Shown here piece by piece: positions 7,471 to 14,731 of a stretch of 18,192 nt of DNA. The position numbers and the translations under genes are program-made. Each line of letters starts with the position of its first letter. The stretch's first letter is position 1. The DNA lies in assembly GCA_030598385.1 (NCBI GenBank), contig JAUVQB010000004.1, positions 1 to 18,192 on the forward strand, in the 5' to 3' direction. The stretch comes from Alphaproteobacteria bacterium. GTDB taxonomy: Bacteria > Pseudomonadota > Alphaproteobacteria > Kiloniellales > JAKSDN01. A model generated the notes under the pieces. The model had not been told where the DNA came from. It made no database searches and saw only the letters and a list, made by a program, of their open reading frames with translations.

Positions 7471-8151
7471 GTGCCGCCATCTCAGAAGACTCCGTTGATG
7501 ACCCCGGAGGCGTTTCGGAAGGAGACCGGTGTTTCACGTGAAACACTGACCCGACTCGAAGGCTATGCCGACCTCCTGATCCGTTGGACGAAGGCCGTGA
7601 ACCTGGTGAGCCGGAACTCGCTGCACGATCTCTGGCGCCGCCATATGTTCGATTCGGCACAGCTCCTGCCATTGCTGCCGGAGGTCTCCGATGGCCGGCG
7701 CCGGGTGATCGTCGACCTGGGCGCCGGCGGCGGTTTCCCGGGCATGGTCCTCTCGATCCTGGGGGCGGGCGATGTGCACCTGGTCGAGTCCGATCAACGC
7801 AAGGTCATGTTCTTGCGCGAGGTGGCCCGGGAGGTCGGCAGCGACACCCACATTCACGGCGTGCGGGCCGACCAGCTGCCGCGGTTTCGAGTCGATGCCG
7901 TGACCGCGCGCGCCTTCGCCCCCTTGGAGAAGCTCTTGGACGAGGCGGCGGCTTTCCTCGACCCGGCCCAGGCCGCCAATGGCCATGGGCCGGCCCAAGG
8001 TGTTTTTTTGAAAGGCCGAAAGGTCGAGGAGGAATTGACGGCCGCCCAGAAAGCGTGGAAGATGACTGTAGAGAAGGTTCCGAGTCGCTCAGATTCTTCC
8101 GGCACGATACTTCTGATTGGTGTCCACGGGCGTGAAACCACAATATCTTGA
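7471..8151 (+). CDS. rsmG: 16S rRNA (guanine(527)-N(7))-methyltransferase RsmG (GidB)
   Basis: This 226-residue class I SAM-dependent methyltransferase carries the SAM-binding motif IVDLGAGGGFPGMVL. Other family segments include LIRWTKAVNLVS, WRRHMFDSAQLLPLL and VTARAFAPLEKLL. RsmG makes m7G at position 527 of 16S rRNA in the cytoplasm; loss in other bacteria gives low-level streptomycin resistance. A good ribosome binding site supports the GTG start. Near the N-terminus the codons for GVSRETL are formed by a perfect parS site (7530-7545), so this stretch has a double constraint. The 3' end overlaps the probable 5' end of parA by 20 nt or more. Confidence 0.96.
   Translation: MPPSQKTPLMTPEAFRKETGVSRETLTRLEGYADLLIRWTKAVNLVSRNSLHDLWRRHMFDSAQLLPLLPEVSDGRRRVIVDLGAGGGFPGMVLSILGAGDVHLVESDQRKVMFLREVAREVGSDTHIHGVRADQLPRFRVDAVTARAFAPLEKLLDEAAAFLDPAQAANGHGPAQGVFLKGRKVEEELTAAQKAWKMTVEKVPSRSDSSGTILLIGVHGRETTIS
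7530..7545. other. parS: parS centromere site 2 (inside rsmG)
   Basis: A second exact TGTTTCACGTGAAACA palindrome lies within the rsmG coding sequence about 60 bp after its start, and is read there as part of the codons for V-S-R-E-T. It is 2.1 kb from site 1 and about 0.6 kb upstream of parA. parS sites within or near this gene cluster are common in alphaproteobacteria. Confidence 0.96.
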
Positions 8152-8971
8152 AGCAACGCAAGCGAGCCCACCAAGGCGCGCGCGGGTCTTGGCGGTTGCC
8201 AATCAAAAGGGCGGCGTCGGCAAAACGACCACGGCGATCAACCTGGCGACCGCCCTGGCGGCGTGCGAAAAGCGGGTCCTGGTGATCGATATGGACCCCC
8301 AGGGCAACGCCAGCACCGGCCTGGGCTTCACCCCGGCGCAGCGGGTCACCGGCAGCTATCAGGTGGTGGTGGAGCGCAAGCCGATCCGCGGCACCATCAT
8401 GCCCACCTCGGTACCGGGCATGGACGTGGTGCCCTCGACCATCGACCTCTCCGGTGCCGAGATCGAACTGGTGGACCTGCCGGAGCGGGAGTACCGCCTG
8501 CGCGACGCCTTGCCGCCGATCCTCTCGCTCTACGATTTCGTTTTCATCGACTGTCCGCCGGCGCTCGGGCTCCTCACCCTGAACGCCTTGGCGGCGGCGC
8601 AAGCGGTCTTGGTGCCGTTGCAGACGGAGTTCTTCGCGCTGGAGGGCTTGTCGCACCTGATGCGTACGATCGAGCGCGTACGGCGAATGGTCAACCCGGA
8701 CCTCGAGCTCCAAGGCGTCGTCCTGACCCTCCACGACGGCCGCAACAACTTGGCCAATCTCGTGGCCGAGGACGTGCGCGCCTATCTCGGCGACAAGGTT
8801 TACGAGACCGTAATTCCCCGCAACGTGCGGGTCTCCGAGGCGCCGTCCCATGGCAAGCCGATCCTGCTTTACGACATACGCTGCGCCGGATCACAAGCCT
8901 ATATCCAGCTCGCCAAGGAACTGATCCGCCGTGAACGACGTACCTCGGACGTCGCGGCCTTGGCGTCTTGA
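8132..8971 (+). CDS. parA: Chromosome partitioning ATPase ParA (Soj)
   Basis: This protein of about 279 residues has the deviant Walker A motif KGGVGKTTT (26-34), the A' motif DMDPQGN, and the Walker B region FVFIDCPPALG. It also has the conserved VVLTLHDGRNNLANLVAEDVR and SEAPSHGKP segments, and it matches chromosomal ParA/Soj in length. It binds ATP, coats the nucleoid and moves ParB-parS complexes. The start is uncertain because there is no ATG: candidates are TTG 8117, GTG 8120 and GTG 8132, all within the end of rsmG, each with a weak Shine-Dalgarno. I list GTG 8132, the shortest overlap (20 nt). All choices imply translational coupling with rsmG. parB follows after 46 nt. Confidence 0.95.
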   Translation: MKPQYLEATQASPPRRARVLAVANQKGGVGKTTTAINLATALAACEKRVLVIDMDPQGNASTGLGFTPAQRVTGSYQVVVERKPIRGTIMPTSVPGMDVVPSTIDLSGAEIELVDLPEREYRLRDALPPILSLYDFVFIDCPPALGLLTLNALAAAQAVLVPLQTEFFALEGLSHLMRTIERVRRMVNPDLELQGVVLTLHDGRNNLANLVAEDVRAYLGDKVYETVIPRNVRVSEAPSHGKPILLYDIRCAGSQAYIQLAKELIRRERRTSDVAALAS

Positions 8972-9017
8972 GGGCTCTAGATGACAACCCCAATCGAAGC
9001 AACCAGGGGCAGGGGTG

Positions 9018-9929
9018 ATGATTGAAAAGACCCAGCGAGGCAACCTAGGCCGCGGCCTCGCGGCCCTGTTCGGTGAAGAAGACGAGGACTTGGTCGAACT
9101 CGACCAACGGCGCTCGGCCAAGGACGTGCCGATCGAGCGGATTCATCCCAACGCGAACCAGCCGCGTCGGCACTTCGCCGAGGCCGCGCTCGAGGAACTG
9201 AGTGAATCGATTCGCAGCAACGGCGTGCTCCAGCCGATCCTGGTGCGCGACCACGGCGAGCGGCCCGGCGAGTACGAAATCGTTGCCGGCGAGCGGCGCT
9301 GGCGGGCCGCCCAGCGAGCCCAGCTGCACCAAGTGCCCGTGGTGGTCCGCCAGATCGACGACGGCCAGGCCCTGGAGCTTGCCCTGGTGGAAAACCTGCA
9401 GCGCGAGGACCTGACGGCGCTGGAGGAGGCCGATGCCTACCATCATTTGATGGAGAGCTTCGACTACACCCAGGAGGCTCTGGCCAAGGACCTCGGCAAG
9501 AGCCGCAGCCACATCGCCAACACGTTACGCTTGCGCGCCCTGCCGGGCGCAGTGAAGGCGTTGCTGGAGGAGGGCGAACTAAGGGCGGGCCATGCCCGCG
9601 CCTTGCTGTCGGCCGAAGACCCCGAGGCCCTGGCCCAGAAAATCGTCAAGAAGCGTCTCAGCGTGCGCCAGGTCGAGCGGCTGATTCAACAACAGAGAGC
9701 CCCGAAAGCGCCCAAGGCGAAGACGCCCAAATCCATGCCCAAAGCGGGAGTGGTAAAGGACCCGGACACCATCGCGCTCGAACGGGATCTGTCGGACATG
9801 CTCGGCCTCAAGGTCACGATCGACTTTCTCGAAGAAGGTGGAATGCTGACGGTCCGCTACCAGACCCTCGAGCAGCTCGACGACGTTCTCCGCCGCCTCA
9901 ATCAGACCCCTGATCCTGCCTTGACCTGA
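9018..9929 (+). CDS. parB: Chromosome partitioning protein ParB (Spo0J), CTPase clamp and parS-binding protein
   Basis: This 303-residue protein has RGNLGRGLAALFGE at the N-terminus (the typical ParA-interacting segment) and IHPNANQPRRHF (43-54). It also carries the CTP-binding EIVAGERRWRAA (87-98), ENLQRED (125-131) and a helix-turn-helix region TQEALAKDLGKSRSHIANTLRLR (151-173). A Pro/Lys linker (about 228-246) leads to a C-terminal dimerisation domain. The ATG at 9018 is favoured over GTG 9015 because AGGGG (9005-9009) is then 8 nt away. It binds the two parS sites in this window and works with ParA in origin segregation. It is the last gene of the plus-strand run and is followed by a long palindromic element. 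Confidence 0.97.
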   Translation: MIEKTQRGNLGRGLAALFGEEDEDLVELDQRRSAKDVPIERIHPNANQPRRHFAEAALEELSESIRSNGVLQPILVRDHGERPGEYEIVAGERRWRAAQRAQLHQVPVVVRQIDDGQALELALVENLQREDLTALEEADAYHHLMESFDYTQEALAKDLGKSRSHIANTLRLRALPGAVKALLEEGELRAGHARALLSAEDPEALAQKIVKKRLSVRQVERLIQQQRAPKAPKAKTPKSMPKAGVVKDPDTIALERDLSDMLGLKVTIDFLEEGGMLTVRYQTLEQLDDVLRRLNQTPDPALT

Positions 9930-9939
9930 ACAGCATCCA

Positions 9940-10076
9940 CTCACGTGGAATCGCGCCGGCCCGCGCGAAGCGCCCAGCTACGCTGCCCCCGCCCGGCCAC
10001 CCCAAACTTACGATGCCGTGGGCGCGCGAAGCGCGAGTGCTCCGCACTGGGCGGGGGAGTGGGCCGGTTCCGTGAG
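9940..10076. repeat. Nested, multi-branched palindromic element between parB and holA
   Basis: This sequence can fold almost completely on itself. Outer arms: CTCACG (9940-9945) with CGTGAG (10071-10076), GAA (9948-9950) with TTC (10068-10070), and CCGGCCC (9956-9962) with GGGCCGG (10061-10067). Inside are two hairpins: GCGC-GAA-GCGC (9963-9973) and CAGC-TAC-GCTG (9975-9985). Then comes a 9-bp GC stem, CCCCCGCCC (9986-9994) with GGGCGGGGG (10049-10057), enclosing CCAC/GTGG (9997-10000/10018-10021), CGCGC-GAA-GCGCG (10023-10035) and AGTGC-TCC-GCACT (10036-10048). No open reading frame or transposase is present. It is most likely a REP/MITE-like dispersed repeat or a structured 3' region for the two converging genes; which of these I cannot tell from one copy. 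Confidence 0.6.
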
Positions 10077-10096
10077 GACGAAAAACGCTCTAAACA

Positions 10097-10111
10097 CCCA
10101 CGGCAGGTGGG
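10097..10111. other. Short hairpin near the 3' end of holA
   Basis: CCCAC (10097-10101) and GTGGG (10107-10111) form a 5-bp stem with loop GGCAG, 28 nt past the holA stop on the minus strand. A T5 run on that strand (10081-10085) follows only after 11 nt. It could help end holA transcription but does not fit a canonical intrinsic terminator. Confidence 0.25.
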
Positions 10112-10138
10112 GCGACCGGGCCCTCGTCATCCCACGGA

Positions 10139-11251
10139 TCATCTTGCTTTGACGCGCTTGGGCGGGCGTTGCGATGCGATGGCGAAAAGCGTGTGCGCGC
10201 AGACGACCTCGCCCGGCGCGTGGCCGCGCTTGCCCTCCAGTTCCGCCTCGATCAGCCGCGAGAGGGCGGCGGTCAACTGCTCGGGCGACCAGCCATGCAC
10301 CTGGTGCTGGAACCGGGTGCGAAACTTCCAGAAGACGGGCGGCCGCAGCCGCGCCATGGCGCTCTCGACCTTGGTGCCGTCGCTGAGCGCGCCGGCCACC
10401 CGGTGAAGGCGCTCGAAATGCCGGGCCGCGGCACGCAAGGGGGTGACCCAAGAGACCCCTTCCTGGAAAACACGGGTCAGAGTTCGTTCGATTTCGGACA
10501 AATTTCTGTCGCCTAACGCGAACACCAGATCGTCGAGTGTCCGTTCCGCAGAGTCGCCCACACAGGCCTGGGCGTGGGCCAGGGTAATCTCCCTGTTTTG
10601 GCCGGTGACGGCCCCATCGCCCGGGTCGCCCGGGTCGCCCGGACCGCCGTCGGTCGGGTCCGAATCCCCGAGGGGGCCCATGTAGAGCAGCAGTTTCTCC
10701 ATCTCCCGGCGGGTGAGGAGGCGGTCGCCGCCGAGATTGACCGTGAGATAGGCCCGGGCTTCCCGGCTCATGCGGTAGCCGGCCTTGCGGGCCATGTCCT
10801 CGATCAGGGCTTCGAGGTCGCGGCCTTCGTCGCGATAGCAGGGCAGAGCGGCGGCCCGGTCCGCGGCCTCGAACAGCTTGCGCAGCCGGGAGCGCGGCGG
10901 CAGGTCGCCGGCCTCGAGCACCACCAAGCCATCGCCCGGCGGATCATCCAGAAACCGGCTCAAAAGGTCGCTTAGGCCATCGCCGGGGCCACGCAAACGG
11001 ACCGCCCGCCGCCCACCTGTCATAGCAATGGCCGCGGCTTCGTCGAACAGACGCGCGGGCTCCTTGGCGATCTCGTCGGGCGAGAGTTCGGTCACCCGGA
11101 AGGGATCACCAAGATCGCCGGCGACCCCGCGCACCAGGCGGTCGGCGCGTTCGCGCACCAAACCGGCATCGGGTCCGTAGAGCAGGACCGCGCGCACGCC
11201 GGGCGCCGGGCTTTCCAGGAACTGTTGAATCTTACGTCCGCTGAACTTCAT
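10139..11251 (-). CDS. holA: DNA polymerase III subunit delta
   Basis: This 370-residue protein starts MKFSGRKIQQFLESP, followed by AVLLYGPDAGLVRERADRL (21-39), the usual opening of the HolA clamp-loader subunit. Later segments such as LVVLEAGDLPPRSRLRKLFE (109-128), NLGGDRLLTRREMEKLLLYMG (172-192) and FWKFRTRFQHQ fit the family. Delta opens the beta sliding clamp during loading at the replication fork. It is longer than the roughly 340 residues usual for the family, mainly because of a linker at about 192-219 containing GDPGDPGDPG encoded by a 9-bp tandem repeat. The ATG at 11251 has only a weak Shine-Dalgarno. It is the last gene of leuS-lptE-holA, 39 nt after lptE. Confidence 0.93.
   Translation of the reverse strand: MKFSGRKIQQFLESPAPGVRAVLLYGPDAGLVRERADRLVRGVAGDLGDPFRVTELSPDEIAKEPARLFDEAAAIAMTGGRRAVRLRGPGDGLSDLLSRFLDDPPGDGLVVLEAGDLPPRSRLRKLFEAADRAAALPCYRDEGRDLEALIEDMARKAGYRMSREARAYLTVNLGGDRLLTRREMEKLLLYMGPLGDSDPTDGGPGDPGDPGDGAVTGQNREITLAHAQACVGDSAERTLDDLVFALGDRNLSEIERTLTRVFQEGVSWVTPLRAAARHFERLHRVAGALSDGTKVESAMARLRPPVFWKFRTRFQHQVHGWSPEQLTAALSRLIEAELEGKRGHAPGEVVCAHTLFAIASQRPPKRVKAR
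10617..10643. repeat. Three 9-bp tandem repeats inside holA
   Basis: TCGCCCGGG occurs twice and then TCGCCCGGA, head to tail and in frame. On the minus strand they encode GDP-GDP-GDP in an acidic, flexible-looking linker of HolA. Such a repeat could vary in copy number without shifting the frame. Confidence 0.8.
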
Positions 11252-11290
11252 GAGCGAGGACTCACGCTGGTTCGCCGGCTGCCGGGCCGT

Positions 11291-11809
11291 TCAGAGATTC
11301 TGGCCCTCGGCCGTCTGAAAGTAGACCGCCAGGCGCAGCTTGATGTCTTGGGATAGCTCGCGCAAACCGCGCCTGAGGGCGTCGGCCGCCGAGACGTCGG
11401 TCGGATACTGCTCGTCGAGGATGTTGTAGCTGTGGATCGAGCTGGCGCGGCCGGAATAGAGAACCCGGTCGTCATCCGCCGCGCGCAGCTCGAACGCGGT
11501 CTTGATGACGATGTTGGCCCGGGTCGCCGTTTCGTCCTGGCGGAAGGCCAGTTCCTCGACGTGCTGCGATAGCTCGACCCGCAGTTTGTAATCCGGGTCG
11601 ATCGGTTGGCCCTCGGGATTGAGCTCGTCGCGCAGGAAGTTGTGGAGCTGCTGTCCGGCACGGTCCCGCAGGGGCTCGATTCGCACGGCGGCCAGTTGAT
11701 CGGCCGCGATCGCCTCGCCGGACTCCGCCGGGGCGTAAACCGGACGAAAGCCGCAGCCGGCAACGCTTAGAACGCAAAACAGGACCAAGATCCACCATCC
11801 GTCCCGCAC
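11291..11809 (-). CDS. lptE: LPS-assembly lipoprotein LptE (LptE/RlpB family)
   Basis: The protein has a short charged start, a hydrophobic stretch (WWILVLFCVLSVAGC) and a lipobox (VAGC), then CGFRPVYAP, the typical N-terminus of alphaproteobacterial LptE-like lipoproteins. The mature protein of about 154 residues has the small alpha/beta pattern of the family. It should be anchored to the inner leaflet of the outer membrane and plug the LptD barrel for LPS export. I chose GTG 11809 (about 172 residues, lipid Cys at 19, 13 nt after the leuS stop). A TTG at 11833 would add 8 residues and overlap leuS by 11 nt. The leuS-lptE-holA order supports the call. Confidence 0.88.
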   Translation of the reverse strand: MRDGWWILVLFCVLSVAGCGFRPVYAPAESGEAIAADQLAAVRIEPLRDRAGQQLHNFLRDELNPEGQPIDPDYKLRVELSQHVEELAFRQDETATRANIVIKTAFELRAADDDRVLYSGRASSIHSYNILDEQYPTDVSAADALRRGLRELSQDIKLRLAVYFQTAEGQNL

Positions 11810-11822
11810 GGGTTTTGTTGGC

Positions 11823-14411
11823 CTAAACGACAATATTCACCACTCGGTTCCTGACCACGATGATCTTGCGCGCGGCGCGCTCGCCCATGGCGCGCCGTAC
11901 CGCCGGTTCGGCGAGCGCCTGGTCCTCGGCGGCCTGTTCTTCCGCGTCGAGGGGCAGCTCGATGGTCGCCCGCAGCTTGCCGTTGACTTGGACGGCGACG
12001 GTCACGGTGTCGTCGATCAGAAGCTCCGGATCCGCTTCGGGCCAGTCCTCGTCGACCAGTAGGGCCTCATGGCCGAGCATCCGCCACAATTCTTCCGCCA
12101 GATGCGGCATCATCGGGCCGATCAGCCGCACCAGCGCCTCGAGGGCCTCGCGCAAGGCCCAGCGTTCGCCCGGATCTTGCGCGTCGAGTTCGGACACGGC
12201 ATTGGCCAGCTCGTGGATTCGCGCCACCGCCCGGTTGAAGCGGAACTGCTCGATATCCTCGCTCACCGCGGCGATCGTCTTGTGACTTGCCCGGCGCAGG
12301 GCGAGCGCCCCTGCGGACAAATCCGGAGGCGCACCGTTGAGCGGGGCGGGGGGAAGGCCGCCCAGCGGTTCGCCCACCAAACGCCAAATCCGCTGCACGA
12401 AACGGAAGGCGCCTTCGACGCCGGCCTCGGTCCATTCCAAGTCGCGGTCGGGCGGGCTGTCCGACAACATGAACCAGCGCGCGGTATCGGCCCCATAGGT
12501 CTCGATGATCTCGGCCGGATCGATGGTGTTGGCCTTGGATTTACTCATCTTTTCGGAGCGGCCGACGGTCACCGGCTGGCCGTCCAGGGTGACCGTCGCG
12601 CCATTTGCCTCGCGCCGCACCTGATCGGGCGCCAGCCACCCGCCGTCGCCGCCGCGATAGGTCTCGTGGCAGATCATGCCCTGGGTGAACAGGCCGGCGA
12701 AGGGCTCGTCGAGCATGAGATAGCCGCACTTGGACAGGGCGCGGGTGTAAAAGCGCGAATAGAGCAGGTGCAGGACGGCGTGCTCGATCCCGCCGACGTA
12801 CTGATCGACCGGCAGCCAATAGTCGACCGCGGCGCGCTCGACCGCCGTGTCGGCGCGCGGGCTGCAGAAGCGGGCGAAATACCAGGACGATTCCACGAAG
12901 GTGTCGAAAGTATCGGTCTCCCGCTCCGCCGGCCGGCCGCAGCTTGGGCAGTCGACGTGCTTCCAGGTCGGATGATGGGCCAGCGGGTTGCCCGGCTGCT
13001 CGAAGCCGACATCCTCCGGCAGGCGAACCGGCAAGTCGTCGCTTGGCACGGGCACGATCCCGCAATCGGCGCAGTGAACGACGGGGATCGGGCAGCCCCA
13101 GTAGCGCTGTCGGGAGACTCCCCAGTCGCGCAATCGGTACTGCACCTCGCCGCCGCCGGCCTCCGCGGCCTCCAGGGCCTCGATGATGGCTTTCTTGGCC
13201 GGCTCGACCGAAAGCCCGTCGAGGAACTCGGAGTTGATCATGGTGCCGGGGCCGACATAAGCCTCCTCGCCGATCTCGTAGGCCTCCGCCGTGGCCTCGG
13301 GCGGCAGCACCACCGGGATTACCCCCAGGGCGTACTTGCGCGCGAACTCCAGGTCGCGTTGGTCGTGGCCCGGACAGCCGAAGATCGCGCCGGTGCCGTA
13401 GTCCATCAGCACGAAATTGGCGACGTAGAGCGGAAACCGCTTGCCCTCGAGCAGCGGATGGTCGATCCAGAGGCCGGTATCGTAGCCCTGCTTTTCCGCG
13501 GTTTCGATGGCCTCTTCGCTGGTGCCAAGGCGGTCACATTCGGCGATGAAGGCGGCCAGGCCCGAGTCGGCCTCGGCGAGGCGGGCGGAGAGGGGATGGT
13601 GCGGCGACAGGGCACAGAACGACATGCCGAAAAGCGTGTCGGGGCGGGTGGTGAAAACCTCGAGGCTTTCGCCGTCGAGATCCTCGCGGCCCCTGATGGT
13701 ATAGCGGATCCGGGCACCCTCGGAGCGCCCGATCCAGTTGTGCTGCATCAGGCGGACCTTTTCCGGCCAGCGCGCCAAGTCCTCGAGCGCGGACAGGAGT
13801 TCGTCGGCATAGGCCGTGATCCGGAACATCCACTGCGGCAGCTTGCGCTTTTCGACCTCGGCGCCCGAGCGCCAACCGCGGCCGTCGATGACCTGCTCGT
13901 TCGCCAAGACGGTTTGGTCGACCGGGTCCCAGTTGACCCAGGATTCCTTGCGGTAGGCCAGCCCCGCCGCGAGAAAGTCCAGGAACATCTGCTGTTCGTG
14001 GCGGTAATACTCGGGATGGCAGGTGGCGATCTCCCGGCCCCAGTCGATCGACAGCCCCATGCCCTTGAGCTGCCCGCGCATCACCGCAATGTTGTCCCTG
14101 GTCCATTGGCCAGGATGTACGCCCTTGGCCATGGCGGCGTTTTCCGCAGGGAGTCCGAAAGCGTCCCAGCCCATGGGGTGTAAGACGTTGAATCCCAGGG
14201 CCCGCTTGAAGCGGGCGATGACGTCGCCGATGGTATAGTTCCGTACGTGCCCCATGTGGATGCGCCCCGAGGGATAGGGGAACATCTCGAGGACATAGTA
14301 CTTCGGCCGCGCGGGCTCGGCCGCGACGGCGAAACAGCCGGCGTCCTCCCAGACCTTCTGCCACTTGGCTTCACAGTCCTTGACGTTGTAGCGGGAGATG
14401 GCCTGGGTCAT
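11823..14411 (-). CDS. leuS: Leucine--tRNA ligase
   Basis: This 862-residue class I aminoacyl-tRNA synthetase attaches leucine to tRNA-Leu. It has the HIGH-type motif HMGH (52-55, in [15 protein letters not shown]) and the KMSKS loop at 621-625. The CP1 editing domain has TTRPDTLFG (about 253) and GHDQRD (about 347), which holds the conserved Asp used in rejecting wrongly charged amino acids. The [12 protein letters not shown] and WYFARFCSP segments and length match bacterial LeuRS. The ATG at 14411 opens [23 protein letters not shown] as expected. It leads the leuS-lptE-holA run and is divergent from the TPR-oxygenase gene. Confidence 0.98.
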   Translation of the reverse strand: MTQAISRYNVKDCEAKWQKVWEDAGCFAVAAEPARPKYYVLEMFPYPSGRIHMGHVRNYTIGDVIARFKRALGFNVLHPMGWDAFGLPAENAAMAKGVHPGQWTRDNIAVMRGQLKGMGLSIDWGREIATCHPEYYRHEQQMFLDFLAAGLAYRKESWVNWDPVDQTVLANEQVIDGRGWRSGAEVEKRKLPQWMFRITAYADELLSALEDLARWPEKVRLMQHNWIGRSEGARIRYTIRGREDLDGESLEVFTTRPDTLFGMSFCALSPHHPLSARLAEADSGLAAFIAECDRLGTSEEAIETAEKQGYDTGLWIDHPLLEGKRFPLYVANFVLMDYGTGAIFGCPGHDQRDLEFARKYALGVIPVVLPPEATAEAYEIGEEAYVGPGTMINSEFLDGLSVEPAKKAIIEALEAAEAGGGEVQYRLRDWGVSRQRYWGCPIPVVHCADCGIVPVPSDDLPVRLPEDVGFEQPGNPLAHHPTWKHVDCPSCGRPAERETDTFDTFVESSWYFARFCSPRADTAVERAAVDYWLPVDQYVGGIEHAVLHLLYSRFYTRALSKCGYLMLDEPFAGLFTQGMICHETYRGGDGGWLAPDQVRREANGATVTLDGQPVTVGRSEKMSKSKANTIDPAEIIETYGADTARWFMLSDSPPDRDLEWTEAGVEGAFRFVQRIWRLVGEPLGGLPPAPLNGAPPDLSAGALALRRASHKTIAAVSEDIEQFRFNRAVARIHELANAVSELDAQDPGERWALREALEALVRLIGPMMPHLAEELWRMLGHEALLVDEDWPEADPELLIDDTVTVAVQVNGKLRATIELPLDAEEQAAEDQALAEPAVRRAMGERAARKIIVVRNRVVNIVV

Positions 14412-14731
14412 GCCTGCCGATCCGACTGTTCATCGCCCGTCCGACAGACCGGATTGGGGCCCGTTAAGATCCCGATCCGACCAGAGCCAGGTCTCGCGAC
14501 TCGGGGACCCCGGCGACGGGCGGGCGCAATACCTAGCATGGCCCGGCAGGGCTTTCCAGCGGTCGCCGGGCCCCGGCGCCTGGCCGGCGATTAGGCCTCA
14601 CATCCGCCCCCGGTCCGTCTGGAGCCGGCGCTTCGCTCGCCGTCACCGTTTGCCTTGGCGGGTGCTTTGGGGCAAGCTGCGCCGATCGGCGAACCGCGCC
14701 GATTTTCGCCGGGATCGCAGACAAATCAGAC
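14412..14731. other. Gene-free divergent region between leuS and the TPR-oxygenase gene
   Basis: These 320 bp hold no credible coding sequence. They contain a 6-bp hairpin CGCCGG-GCC-CCGGCG (14564-14578), a GGCG/CGCC hairpin around GCGCTTCGC (14627-14641) and the CGCCGATCGGCG palindrome listed separately. On the minus strand, TGGAAA, a 17-nt spacer and TAGGTA (upstream of the revcomp of about 14525-14555) might be a weak leuS promoter. I see no T-box or other known leader RNA and no tRNA. Confidence 0.5.
14680..14703 (+). promoter_or_regulatory. Operator-like palindrome and alternative hairpin upstream of the TPR-oxygenase gene
   Basis: CGCCGATCGGCG (14680-14691) is a perfect 12-bp palindrome. 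A second CGCCGAT (14697-14703) lies 10 nt further on and can pair with ATCGGCG (14685-14691) to form a 7-bp stem with loop AACCG, followed by three T. The two pairings exclude each other. It ends 28 nt before the ATG, so it could be a repressor site or a leader hairpin. Confidence 0.35.

Noticed and set aside
9937..9952. Possible third parS (CCACTCACGTGGAATC) just after parB
   Set aside because: Only 9 of 16 positions match, and the left arm is wrong at four positions. It is better explained as part of the arm of the palindromic element and a small CCAC/GTGG hairpin.
10081..10111. Intrinsic terminator for holA
   Set aside because: The 5-bp hairpin is separated from the T5 run on the minus strand by 11 nt, so the canonical stem-plus-U-tract arrangement is absent.
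12069..14183. Long plus-strand open frame (704 codons) opposite leuS
   Set aside because: It is a shadow of leuS codon bias; leuS has HMGH, KMSKS and editing motifs on the other strand.
14412..14731. tRNA or T-box leader upstream of leuS
   Set aside because: No cloverleaf, no GGTTCRA-type arm, and no T-box consensus seen on either strand; the hairpins are isolated GC-rich stems.
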